DNA of 64,000 nucleotides from Citrobacter amalonaticus (GTDB lineage Bacteria > Pseudomonadota > Gammaproteobacteria > Enterobacterales > Enterobacteriaceae): contig NZ_CP014015.2 of the NCBI RefSeq assembly GCF_001559075.2, positions 1,860,001 through 1,924,000 of the forward strand, in the 5' to 3' direction. Position 1 is the stretch's first letter. Each line of letters begins with the position of its first letter. Under the pieces are notes generated by a model. The model was given only the letters and a program-made list of their open reading frames with translations, ran no database searches and had not been told where the DNA came from. Below are positions 46,273 to 54,398 of this stretch, piece by piece. Both the position numbers and the translations under genes were made by a program.

Positions 46273-47058
46273 TTAATCGCCGTCTGAATCAGGGGTGATC
46301 ACTTTGACAGAACCGTTCCGGCAGTGGGTGGCGTAATCTGCCGGTAGCGGACGATCGCATATCAGGACATCAAAGGTGGAAAGCGGACCAATGCTGGCGG
46401 GAGCGACCTCATCGAACAGGGCGTAACGCGTCAGTAAAATTTTACGCAGTCCGCGCTCCATCGCTTTGCGCTTGGTGGCAAGGTCGTCCGGGTTAAACCA
46501 ACTGACGCCGAAGTGCTCGTGTACGCCGCTGGCGGAGATAAAGACTTTCCGCGGATTCAGTGAATCCAATGGTGACGGGTTATTGGCATCGTAGAACGCA
46601 TCGCTCTTCGCCCGATAGGTTCCCCCACAGAGGATTGCTGTGGCGTTGGGTTTTTCATTGAGCGCGATAAAAACCTGATGCGAATAGCAGATCCCGGTAA
46701 AGGTGATCTCGTCCGGGATCATGCTGATCACCAACGGCATCTCCGGACCATTATCGAAAAAGATCAGATCGTTTTCGCTCACCAGACCGGCCGCCAGGAT
46801 CGCGACAGGTAAATCGTCGCGATGATGGGTCTTTTTTGCCGGCAGGGGCGCGTTAACGGGCGCGGCGGGCTTGCTGACCATCACAATATAGCCGCCGAGC
46901 AGCGTCAGGGGTAACGGTTCGTCATCCTGACTGAGGTCCCGGCGGATGGTCATTACGGAAACCTCCAGCATCCGCGCGGCGTCTTTCAGATGGATGCGGT
47001 CGGTCTTCTTCAACAGTTCCATCAGACGTCGAATACGTTCTTTTTGCTTGGTTTCCAT
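46273..47058 (-). CDS. deoQ: DeoR-family repressor (DeoQ-like)
   Basis: A 261-aa DeoR/GlpR regulator, clearly related to E. coli DeoR (METxxxERI start, HLKDAARMLEVSVMTIRRDL helix-turn-helix and LLGGYIV). The C-terminal sugar-phosphate sensor has FFDNGPEMPLV and ILCGGTY. It is divergent from deoK, the arrangement of Salmonella deoQ with deoK-deoP-deoX, so it probably represses the cluster and is released by deoxyribose 5-phosphate. The effector is inferred. Confidence 0.8.
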   Translation of the reverse strand: METKQKERIRRLMELLKKTDRIHLKDAARMLEVSVMTIRRDLSQDDEPLPLTLLGGYIVMVSKPAAPVNAPLPAKKTHHRDDLPVAILAAGLVSENDLIFFDNGPEMPLVISMIPDEITFTGICYSHQVFIALNEKPNATAILCGGTYRAKSDAFYDANNPSPLDSLNPRKVFISASGVHEHFGVSWFNPDDLATKRKAMERGLRKILLTRYALFDEVAPASIGPLSTFDVLICDRPLPADYATHCRNGSVKVITPDSDGD

Positions 47059-47085
47059 TCACCCTCTCCGCGATTCATGTTGCGT

Positions 47086-47123
47086 ATGTTCCATGAGTAA
47101 CATTTTTGTGTCTGCTGGAACAT
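47086..47123 (+). promoter_or_regulatory. Candidate DeoQ operator
   Basis: ATGTTCCA (47086-47093) and its complement TGGAACAT (47116-47123) are 30 bp apart centre to centre, on the same face of the helix. A nearby GTAACAT and ATTATGTTG repeat the half-site. They lie just upstream of the repressor gene in the 326-bp deoQ-deoK gap, otherwise AT-rich. A possible CRP half-site (GTCACAA, about 47309) lies nearer deoK. Confidence 0.5.
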
Positions 47124-47384
47124 TATGTTGCTGCATTACTATACGTCCGGCAGGCAGGAATTAAAAGCGCGTTTGTTCGCGTTTTTTTGATTATAACTAG
47201 TTTAATTTCAGTTAATTGTAACGAATAATGGATGAGGGAGGGTGATCGCTTGTGCAGAATGCGCCTAATAAATAAACAGTGAAATGATCTTCCAATCGCG
47301 ATCGTAGTCACAAATGATACGGAAGTAACATGATAATGTTATTTTAATATCATTGTTGTGTGATTGTTTCTGAGAGGTAGTAAA

Positions 47385-48305
47385 ATGGATATCGCGGTTA
47401 TTGGCTCTAACATGGTGGATCTCATCACCTACACCAATCAGATGCCCAAAGAAGGGGAAACCCTGGAAGCGCCAGCGTTCAAAATCGGCTGCGGTGGAAA
47501 AGGCGCGAATCAAGCTGTTGCAGCGGCGAAGCTCAACTCGAAAGTGCTGATGCTGACCAAAGTCGGTGACGATATCTTTGCGGATAACACGATTCGCAAT
47601 CTCGAATCCTGGGGCATCAACACCACCTATGTCGAAAAAGTCCCGTGCACCAGTAGCGGCGTGGCGCCGATTTTTGTGAATGCGAACTCCAGTAACAGCA
47701 TTCTTATTATTAAAGGAGCGAACAAGTTCCTCTCCCCGGAAGATATCGATCGCGCAGCGGAAGATTTAAAAAAATGTCAGCTTATTGTCCTGCAGCTGGA
47801 AGTTCAGCTGGAGACGGTTTATCACGCTATTGAGTTTGGTAAAAAGCATGGCATCGAAGTGTTATTAAATCCCGCTCCGGCATTGCGGGAATTAGATATG
47901 TCGTACGCCTGTAAATGTGATTTCTTTGTACCGAATGAAACCGAGCTGGAAATATTAACCGGTATGTCGGTGGAGTCGTATGACCATATTCGTGCCGCCG
48001 CCCGCTCCTTAGTGGATAAAGGGTTAAACAATATTATTGTGACCATGGGCGAAAAAGGTGCGTTATGGATGACGCGTGACCAGGAAGTCCATGTTCCGGC
48101 GTTTCGCGTTAATGCTGTTGATACCAGTGGCGCAGGCGATGCTTTTATCGGTTGCTTTGCCCATTACTATGTCCAGAGCGGAGATGTTGAAGCCGCGATG
48201 AAGAAAGCCGTCCTTTTCGCTGCGTTTAGCGTTACCGGGAAAGGCACACAATCCTCTTATCCGAGTATCGAACAATTTAATGAATTTCTTACCCTAAACG
48301 AATAA
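47385..48305 (+). CDS. deoK: Deoxyribokinase DeoK
   Basis: A 306-aa PfkB/ribokinase-family kinase phosphorylating 2-deoxy-D-ribose at O5. GCGGKGANQAVAAAKL (about 37-52) is PfkB signature 1 and DTSGAGDAFIGCF near residue 245 is signature 2 with the catalytic Asp. The start is ATG 47385 (MDIAVIGSNMVDL), after GAGAGG. The product feeds deoxyribose-phosphate aldolase (DeoC), encoded elsewhere. It heads the deoKPX operon. Confidence 0.87.
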   Translation: MDIAVIGSNMVDLITYTNQMPKEGETLEAPAFKIGCGGKGANQAVAAAKLNSKVLMLTKVGDDIFADNTIRNLESWGINTTYVEKVPCTSSGVAPIFVNANSSNSILIIKGANKFLSPEDIDRAAEDLKKCQLIVLQLEVQLETVYHAIEFGKKHGIEVLLNPAPALRELDMSYACKCDFFVPNETELEILTGMSVESYDHIRAAARSLVDKGLNNIIVTMGEKGALWMTRDQEVHVPAFRVNAVDTSGAGDAFIGCFAHYYVQSGDVEAAMKKAVLFAAFSVTGKGTQSSYPSIEQFNEFLTLNE

Positions 48306-48332
48306 TACTCCTGCACTGTAAAAGGTAGCACT

Positions 48333-49646
48333 ATGAACGATAAAAACATCATTCAGATGCCCGATGGGTATCTGAATAAGACCCCTCTGTTCCAGTTTAT
48401 TTTGTTATCCTGTTTATTCCCGTTATGGGGATGCGCAGCCGCATTAAATGATATTCTGATTACGCAATTTAAAAGCGTGTTTTCACTCAGCAACTTTGCC
48501 TCAGCATTAGTTCAGAGCGCCTTTTATGGCGGTTATTTTTTAATTGCGATCCCGGCATCCATGGTGATTAAAAAGACCAGCTATAAAGTGGCGATATTAA
48601 TCGGCCTGACGCTGTATATCGTCGGCTGTACGCTCTTTTTCCCGGCCTCGCACATGGCAACCTACACCATGTTCCTTGCGGCGATCTTCGCGATTGCCAT
48701 TGGTCTGAGCTTCCTGGAAACCGCGGCGAACACCTACAGTTCGATGATCGGTCCAAAAGCCTATGCCACCTTACGGTTGAATATCAGTCAGACTTTCTAC
48801 CCGATTGGCGCGGCATCCGGCATTTTGCTGGGTAAATATCTGGTCTTTTCCGAAGGCGACAGTCTGGAAAAACAGATGGCGGGGATGAATGCCGAGCAGA
48901 TCCATAACTTTAAAGTGTTGATGCTGGAAAACACCCTTGAGCCGTATAAGTACATGATTATGGTTCTGGTAGTGGTGATGGTGCTGTTCCTGCTGACCCG
49001 CTTCCCGACCTGCAAAGTGGCGCAAACCGCCAACCATAAACGCCCGTCGGCGATGGACACGTTGCGTTATCTGGCGAGCAATGCTCGTTTCCGCCGCGGT
49101 ATTGTGGCGCAGTTCTTGTATGTGGGGATGCAGGTGGCCGTGTGGTCATTCACCATTCGTCTGGCGCTGGAGTTGGGCGATATCAACGAGCGTGATGCTT
49201 CTAACTTCATGGTTTATAGCTTTGCCTGCTTCTTTATTGGCAAGTTTATCGCCAACATCCTGATGACCCGTTTTAATCCGGAAAAAGTGCTGATTCTTTA
49301 CTCCATTATCGGCGCGCTGTTCCTTGCCTATGTTTCGCTGGCACCGAGCTTTAGTGCGGTATACGTCGCGGTGCTGGTGAGCATTCTGTTTGGACCTTGC
49401 TGGGCGACTATCTATGCCGGTACGCTGGATACGGTCGATAACGAACACACTGAAATGGCGGGTGCGGTGATCGTGATGGCCATCGTTGGCGCCGCCGTGG
49501 TCCCGGCGATTCAGGGTTATGTGGCGGATATGTTCCACTCGCTACAACTCTCGTTCCTTGTCTCCATGCTGTGCTTCGTTTACGTGGGGGTCTATTTCTG
49601 GCGTGAAAGCAAAGTGCGCAGCCTGGCTGAAGCGACCGCATCCTGA
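48333..49646 (+). CDS. deoP: Deoxyribose permease DeoP (FucP-like MFS)
   Basis: A 437-aa MFS sugar:H+ symporter of the fucose permease type with 12 hydrophobic segments, including FILLSCLFPLWGCAAALNDI (FucP-like) and FLETAANTYSSMIGP. Its place between kinase and DeoX matches the Salmonella deoxyribose system. K-12 lacks this gene. Confidence 0.85.
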   Translation: MNDKNIIQMPDGYLNKTPLFQFILLSCLFPLWGCAAALNDILITQFKSVFSLSNFASALVQSAFYGGYFLIAIPASMVIKKTSYKVAILIGLTLYIVGCTLFFPASHMATYTMFLAAIFAIAIGLSFLETAANTYSSMIGPKAYATLRLNISQTFYPIGAASGILLGKYLVFSEGDSLEKQMAGMNAEQIHNFKVLMLENTLEPYKYMIMVLVVVMVLFLLTRFPTCKVAQTANHKRPSAMDTLRYLASNARFRRGIVAQFLYVGMQVAVWSFTIRLALELGDINERDASNFMVYSFACFFIGKFIANILMTRFNPEKVLILYSIIGALFLAYVSLAPSFSAVYVAVLVSILFGPCWATIYAGTLDTVDNEHTEMAGAVIVMAIVGAAVVPAIQGYVADMFHSLQLSFLVSMLCFVYVGVYFWRESKVRSLAEATAS

Positions 49647-49657
49647 GGAGAACGATT

Positions 49658-50671
49658 ATGACAACACGTATCACGCTGTGGCGGACGCTCTTTGGTGAAC
49701 ATCCTCAAGTCCTGCTGGAGAACAGCGATTTCACGGTCACCGCCTTTCGTTATGCCAGCGGTGTGGAAGGGCTAAAGGTGCAGAACAGTCGTGGTCATCT
49801 GGTGATTCTGCCCTGGATGGGGCAGATGATCTGGGATGCCCGGTTTGACGGTCACGATCTGACCATGCGCAACATGTTCCGCCAGCCGAAACCCGCAACG
49901 GAAGTCGTGGCGACCTATGGCTGTTTTGCCTTCCATTCCGGACTGCTGGCCAATGGCTGCCCGTCGCCGGAAGATACTCACCCGTTGCACGGTGAAATGG
50001 CCTGTGCCGCGATGGACGAGGCCTGGCTTGAACTGGACGGCGACAGTCTGCGCGTGACCGGACGCTACGAGTATGTGATGGGATTCGGTCATCATTATCA
50101 GGCGCAGCCTGCGGTGGTGATGCATAAGGCGAGCGCGCTGTTTGATATTCAGATGGCCGTCACTAACCTCGCATCCGTCGCGATGCCATTGCAGTACATG
50201 TGCCATATGAACTATGCGTACGTACCGCAAGCCACCTTCAGCCAGAATATCCCGGATGAGGTGCTGCGGCTTCGCGAATCGGTCCCGGCGCATGTGAAAC
50301 CCACCCAACAATGGCTGGCGTTTAATCAGCGGATCTTACAAGGCGAAGCGTCGCTGGTAGCGCTCAATGAACCTGACTTTTACGATCCGGAAATCGTCTT
50401 CTTTGCTGACAAACTGGACAGGTATACGGATAAACCCGAATTCTGCATGATCGCCCCGGATGGCACCACGTTTGTCACCCGGTTCGCCAGTTCGGAGCTC
50501 AACTACGTGACCCGTTGGATCCTGTATAACGGCGATCAGCAGGTCGCAGCATTCGCCCTGCCCGCCACCTGCCGTCCGGAAGGATTTCTCGCCGCCCAGC
50601 GAAACGGCTCGTTGCTTGAGGTCCCCCCCCAGCAAACCCGGACATTTACGGTCACCACCGGCATCGCCTGA
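49658..50671 (+). CDS. deoX: DeoX, aldose-epimerase-like protein (DUF4432)
   Basis: A 337-aa cytosolic protein of the aldose 1-epimerase/galactose mutarotase fold. Residues in LANGCPSPEDTHPLHGEMACA and MCHMNYAYVP could form the sugar site. The exact role is not known; mutarotation of deoxyribose is a plausible guess. A tract of eight C near the 3' end (about 50623-50630) codes for two prolines. It is followed by a terminator hairpin and REP units. Confidence 0.85.
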   Translation: MTTRITLWRTLFGEHPQVLLENSDFTVTAFRYASGVEGLKVQNSRGHLVILPWMGQMIWDARFDGHDLTMRNMFRQPKPATEVVATYGCFAFHSGLLANGCPSPEDTHPLHGEMACAAMDEAWLELDGDSLRVTGRYEYVMGFGHHYQAQPAVVMHKASALFDIQMAVTNLASVAMPLQYMCHMNYAYVPQATFSQNIPDEVLRLRESVPAHVKPTQQWLAFNQRILQGEASLVALNEPDFYDPEIVFFADKLDRYTDKPEFCMIAPDGTTFVTRFASSELNYVTRWILYNGDQQVAAFALPATCRPEGFLAAQRNGSLLEVPPQQTRTFTVTTGIA

Positions 50672-50694
50672 TCGCTCAAGGCTTGAACAGCAAC

Positions 50695-50721
50695 GCGCTT
50701 ATCGTTAAGGTAAGCGCTTTT
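50695..50721 (+). terminator. deoKPX terminator
   Basis: GCGCTTA (50695-50701) pairs with TAAGCGC (50711-50717) and TTTT follows. It lies 24 bp past the deoX stop. Confidence 0.65.
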
Positions 50722-50801
50722 GCCGGATGGCGGCGTAAACGCCTTATCAGGCCTACATCGGCACTCGCCTGTAGACCGGATAAGCGCAGCGCCATCCGAC
50801 T
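50720..50801. repeat. REP pair (BIME) between deoX and uhpA
   Basis: TGCCGGATGGCG with CGCCTTATCAGGCCTACA (50721-50757), then GCCTGTAGACCGGATAAGCG with CGCCATCCGAC (50767-50800), are two REP units in opposite orientation, directly beside the deo terminator. Confidence 0.9.
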
Positions 50802-50825
50802 TGCTTTAGCGCCAGGATGAACCCC

Positions 50826-51416
50826 ATGATTACCGTTGCCCTGATAGACGACCACCTTATCGTTCGCTCCGGCTTTGCCCAACTGCTGGGGCTGGAGGCC
50901 GATTTGCAGGTGGTTGCCGAGTTTGGCTCGGGGCGTGAGGCGCTGGCGGGATTGCCGGGACGCGGTGTTCAGGTGTGTATTTGCGACATCTCGATGCCGG
51001 ATATCTCCGGTCTGGAACTGCTGAGCCAGTTGCCGAAAGGAATGGCGACCATCATGCTCTCGGTACACGACAGCCCGGCGCTGGTGGAACAGGCGCTGAA
51101 CGCCGGGGCGCGCGGTTTTCTCTCCAAACGCTGCAGCCCGGATGAACTGATTGCCGCGGTGCATACCGTGGCTACCGGCGGCTGTTATTTGACGCCGGAA
51201 ATTGCCGTCAAACTGGCGGCCGGGCGCCAGGATCCGCTGACCCGACGCGAGCGCCAGGTGGCGGAAAAGCTGGCGCAGGGGATGGCGGTAAAAGAGATTG
51301 CCGTCGAGCTGGGGCTATCGCCGAAAACGGTGCACGTCCATCGCGCTAACCTGATGGAAAAACTGGGCGTCAGCAATGACGTTGAGCTGGCGCGGCGCAT
51401 GTTTGACGGCTGGTAA
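50826..51416 (+). CDS. uhpA: Response regulator UhpA
   Basis: A 196-aa NarL/FixJ-type regulator that activates uhpT. The receiver domain has Asp9 in ALIDDH and phospho-acceptor Asp54 in CICDISMPD. The LuxR-type HTH covers about 135-196 (MAVKEIAVELGLSPKTVHVHRANLM). Start ATG 50826 matches E. coli length, with AGGA nine bases ahead; an ATG three codons upstream (50817) is less likely. uhpB starts on its last base. Confidence 0.97.
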   Translation: MITVALIDDHLIVRSGFAQLLGLEADLQVVAEFGSGREALAGLPGRGVQVCICDISMPDISGLELLSQLPKGMATIMLSVHDSPALVEQALNAGARGFLSKRCSPDELIAAVHTVATGGCYLTPEIAVKLAAGRQDPLTRRERQVAEKLAQGMAVKEIAVELGLSPKTVHVHRANLMEKLGVSNDVELARRMFDGW

Positions 51417-52918
51417 TGAAAACTCTGTTCTCGCGGTTAATCACCGTTCTCGCCTGCTTTTTTATCTTCTCTGCCGCCTGGTTTTGTCTGTGGAGTATCA
51501 GCCTGCATCTGGTTGAGCGCCCGGAACTGGCGGTACTGCTGTTCCCGTTTGGTTTGCGCCTGGGGCTGATGCTGCAATGTCCGCGCGGCTACTGGCCGGT
51601 ATTGTTGGGCGCGGAATGGCTGCTGACCTTCTGGCTGGCGCAGGAAGTGGCGCTGGCGCATCTTCCCCTTTTGCTGATCGGCAGCCTGCTGACGCTGCTG
51701 CCCGTGGCGCTGATCTCCCGTTATCGCCATCAGCGCGACTGGCGAACGCTGTTGCTTCAGGGGGCGGCGTTGACGGCGGCGGCGCTGTTGCAGTCGCTTC
51801 CCTGGCTGGGACAAGGGGAGGAAGCGTGGAATGCGCTCCTGCTGACCCTGACCGGCGGACTGACGCTGGCGCCGATCTGCCTGGTGTTCTGGCACTATCT
51901 GACCAGCACCACCTGGCTGCCGCTGGGCCCGGCGCTGGTGTCGCAACCGGTGAACTGGCGCGGTCGGCACCTGATCTGGTATCTGCTGCTGTTCAGCGTC
52001 AGCCTGTGGCTCCAGTTGGGATTACCCGCTGAGCTTTCGCGATTTACCCCCTTCTGTCTGGCGCTGCCGATCATCGCGCTGGCCTGGCATTACGGCTGGC
52101 AGGGGGCGCTGATCGCAACGCTGATGAACGCTATTGCGCTGATTGCCAGCCAGACCTGGCACGATCACCCCGTAGATTTATTGCTCTCCCTGTTGGCGCA
52201 AAGCCTGACCGGACTGCTGCTTGGCGCGGGTATTCAGCGTCTGCGTGAGTTAAATCAGTCGCTGCAAAACGAACTGGCGCGTAATCACCGGCTGGCGGAG
52301 CGCCTGCTGGAAACGGAAGAGAGCGTACGCCGCGACGTGGCGCGTGAGTTGCACGACGATATCGGCCAGACCATCACCGCGATCCGTACTCAGGCCGGAA
52401 TCGTGCAGCGCCTGGCGGTTGAAAACGGCGGCGTGAAGCAGAGCGGGCAGCTGATCGAACAGCTGTCGCTGGGCGTCTATGATTCCGTGCGCCGCCTGCT
52501 GGGACGCCTGCGTCCGCGCCAGTTGGATGATTTAACGCTGGAACAGGCGATCCGCTCGCTGATGCGGGAAATGGAGCTGGAAAGTCGCGGTATCGTCAGC
52601 CATCTCGACTGGCGGATCGACGAGACGGCGCTCAGCGAAGGCCAACGGGTGACGCTGTTTCGCGTCTGTCAGGAAGGGCTGAATAATATAGTGAAACATG
52701 CCAACGCCAGTGCGGTGACGCTACAGGGCTGGCAGCAGGACGAGCGGCTGATGCTGGTGATTGAGGATGACGGCAGCGGTCTGCCGCCGGGCTCCGGTCA
52801 GCAGGGTTTTGGCCTGACCGGGATGCGCGAGCGCGTGACGGCGCTCGGCGGTTCGCTGACGATTTCCTGCACGCACGGTACGCGAGTCAGCGTCTCGCTA
52901 CCCCTGCGTTACGTTTGA
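51416..52918 (+). CDS. uhpB: Sensor histidine kinase UhpB
   Basis: A 500-aa kinase with eight or so N-terminal membrane helices (about 1-270, MASE1 type). The HisKA_3 dimerisation domain has the phospho-His in RRDVARELHDDIGQ near residue 313, and the HATPase has GLNNIVKHANAS and DDGSGLPPG. UhpC tells it that glucose 6-phosphate is outside, and it phosphorylates UhpA. ATG overlaps the uhpA stop by one base. Confidence 0.97.
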   Translation: MKTLFSRLITVLACFFIFSAAWFCLWSISLHLVERPELAVLLFPFGLRLGLMLQCPRGYWPVLLGAEWLLTFWLAQEVALAHLPLLLIGSLLTLLPVALISRYRHQRDWRTLLLQGAALTAAALLQSLPWLGQGEEAWNALLLTLTGGLTLAPICLVFWHYLTSTTWLPLGPALVSQPVNWRGRHLIWYLLLFSVSLWLQLGLPAELSRFTPFCLALPIIALAWHYGWQGALIATLMNAIALIASQTWHDHPVDLLLSLLAQSLTGLLLGAGIQRLRELNQSLQNELARNHRLAERLLETEESVRRDVARELHDDIGQTITAIRTQAGIVQRLAVENGGVKQSGQLIEQLSLGVYDSVRRLLGRLRPRQLDDLTLEQAIRSLMREMELESRGIVSHLDWRIDETALSEGQRVTLFRVCQEGLNNIVKHANASAVTLQGWQQDERLMLVIEDDGSGLPPGSGQQGFGLTGMRERVTALGGSLTISCTHGTRVSVSLPLRYV

Positions 52919-52927
52919 GGAGCGGCA

Positions 52928-54256
52928 ATGCTAACCTTTTTTAACGCCCCGGCGAATGCGCCGCAGTTAACGGACAAGCACGAGATCGACGATCTCTATC
53001 GCTACTGGCGTCGCCATATCCTGCTGACTATCTGGCTGGGCTACGCTCTGTTCTATTTCACCCGTAAAAGTTTTAACGCCGCCGTGCCGGACATTCTCGT
53101 CAGCGGCGTGTTAACCCGTAGCGATATCGGTCTGCTGGCGACGCTGTTTTATATCACCTATGGCGTGTCGAAATTCGTTTCCGGCATCGTCAGTGACCGT
53201 TCTAACGCCCGCTATTTTATGGGAACAGGGCTAATTGCCACCGGCATCGTCAATATTCTGTTTGGTTTCTCCACTTCACTCTGGGCGTTTGCCCTGCTGT
53301 GGGCGCTGAACGCCTTCTTTCAGGGATGGGGCGCGCCGGTGTGCGCACGTTTGCTGACGGCATGGTACTCCCGCAACGAGCGTGGCGGCTGGTGGGCTAT
53401 CTGGAATACCGCACACAACGTTGGCGGCGCGTTGATTCCGATCGTCATGGCTGCTGCGGCACTGCATTATGGCTGGCGTGCCGGGATGATGATGGCCGGA
53501 ACGCTGGCAATCGTCGTCGGTGTTTTTCTTTGCTGGCGACTACGCGACCGTCCGCAGGCCGTGGGGTTGCCACCGGTGGGGGACTGGCAGCACGATGCGC
53601 TGGAAATCGCTCAGCAGCAGGAGGGCGCGGGACTGACCCGTAAAGAGATCCTCACTAAATACGTACTGCTCAACCCTTACATCTGGCTGCTATCGCTCTG
53701 TTATGTGCTGGTGTACGTGGTGCGTGCGGCCATCAACGACTGGGGCAATCTGTATATGTCCGAGACGCTGGGCGTCGATCTGGTGTCTGCCAACATGGCG
53801 GTGACGATGTTCGAGCTGGGCGGATTTATTGGTGCGCTGGTGGCAGGCTGGGGGTCGGACAAACTGTTCAACGGCAACCGTGGACCGATGAACCTGATTT
53901 TTGCCGCCGGAATTTTACTTTCGGTGGGTTCACTGTGGCTGATGCCGTTTGCCAGCTATGTGATGCAGGCGGCCTGCTTCTTCACCACCGGATTCTTTGT
54001 CTTTGGTCCGCAGATGCTGATCGGTATGGCGGCAGCGGAGTGTTCGCACAAAGAGGCGGCAGGAGCGGCAACCGGGTTTGTTGGACTGTTCGCCTATCTC
54101 GGCGCATCGCTTTCCGGCTGGCCATTGGCGCAGGTGCTGGAAACCTGGTACTGGACGGGGTTCTTCGTCGTTATTGCTATCGCGGCAGGTATCTCTGCCC
54201 TGTTGTTACTGCCGTTCCTCAACGCTCAGGCTCCACGTGAGGCCAGCGAAGCGTGA
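52928..54256 (+). CDS. uhpC: Hexose-phosphate sensor UhpC (MFS)
   Basis: A 442-aa MFS protein closely related to UhpT, which acts mainly as a receptor for external glucose 6-phosphate. TRKSFNAAVPDILVSG and FFQGWGAPVCARLLTAWY are organophosphate antiporter motifs. It sits 9 bp after uhpB and forms the membrane sensor with it. E. coli is 439-440 aa. Confidence 0.96.
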   Translation: MLTFFNAPANAPQLTDKHEIDDLYRYWRRHILLTIWLGYALFYFTRKSFNAAVPDILVSGVLTRSDIGLLATLFYITYGVSKFVSGIVSDRSNARYFMGTGLIATGIVNILFGFSTSLWAFALLWALNAFFQGWGAPVCARLLTAWYSRNERGGWWAIWNTAHNVGGALIPIVMAAAALHYGWRAGMMMAGTLAIVVGVFLCWRLRDRPQAVGLPPVGDWQHDALEIAQQQEGAGLTRKEILTKYVLLNPYIWLLSLCYVLVYVVRAAINDWGNLYMSETLGVDLVSANMAVTMFELGGFIGALVAGWGSDKLFNGNRGPMNLIFAAGILLSVGSLWLMPFASYVMQAACFFTTGFFVFGPQMLIGMAAAECSHKEAAGAATGFVGLFAYLGASLSGWPLAQVLETWYWTGFFVVIAIAAGISALLLLPFLNAQAPREASEA

Positions 54257-54310
54257 TGCAGCTCACTTTTTTATCGCGAGTGGGGCAAAACTAAGAAATT
54301 TTCCCGGTTT

Positions 54311-54356
54311 CGCCTGGACGCTGTCTCAGGCGTGTCTCCCGACTGATTTTTACAAT
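54311..54356 (+). promoter_or_regulatory. uhpT promoter with candidate UhpA site
   Basis: CGCCTG (54311-54316) and CAGGCG (54327-54332) form an inverted repeat centred about -41 from a transcript starting near 54363. TACAAT at 54351-54356 is a good -10 with no consensus -35, as expected for an activator-dependent promoter. Assignment to UhpA is inferred from position. Confidence 0.45.
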
Positions 54357-54398
54357 GCCTGCCATTCGCAGGTATAAAAATTCGCTCGGGAGTCTCCT

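Noticed and set aside
50720..50801. Repeated GCCGGAT units considered as a CRISPR-like array
   Set aside because: They are inverted REP units, two per site, at three separate places, without spacers of constant length.
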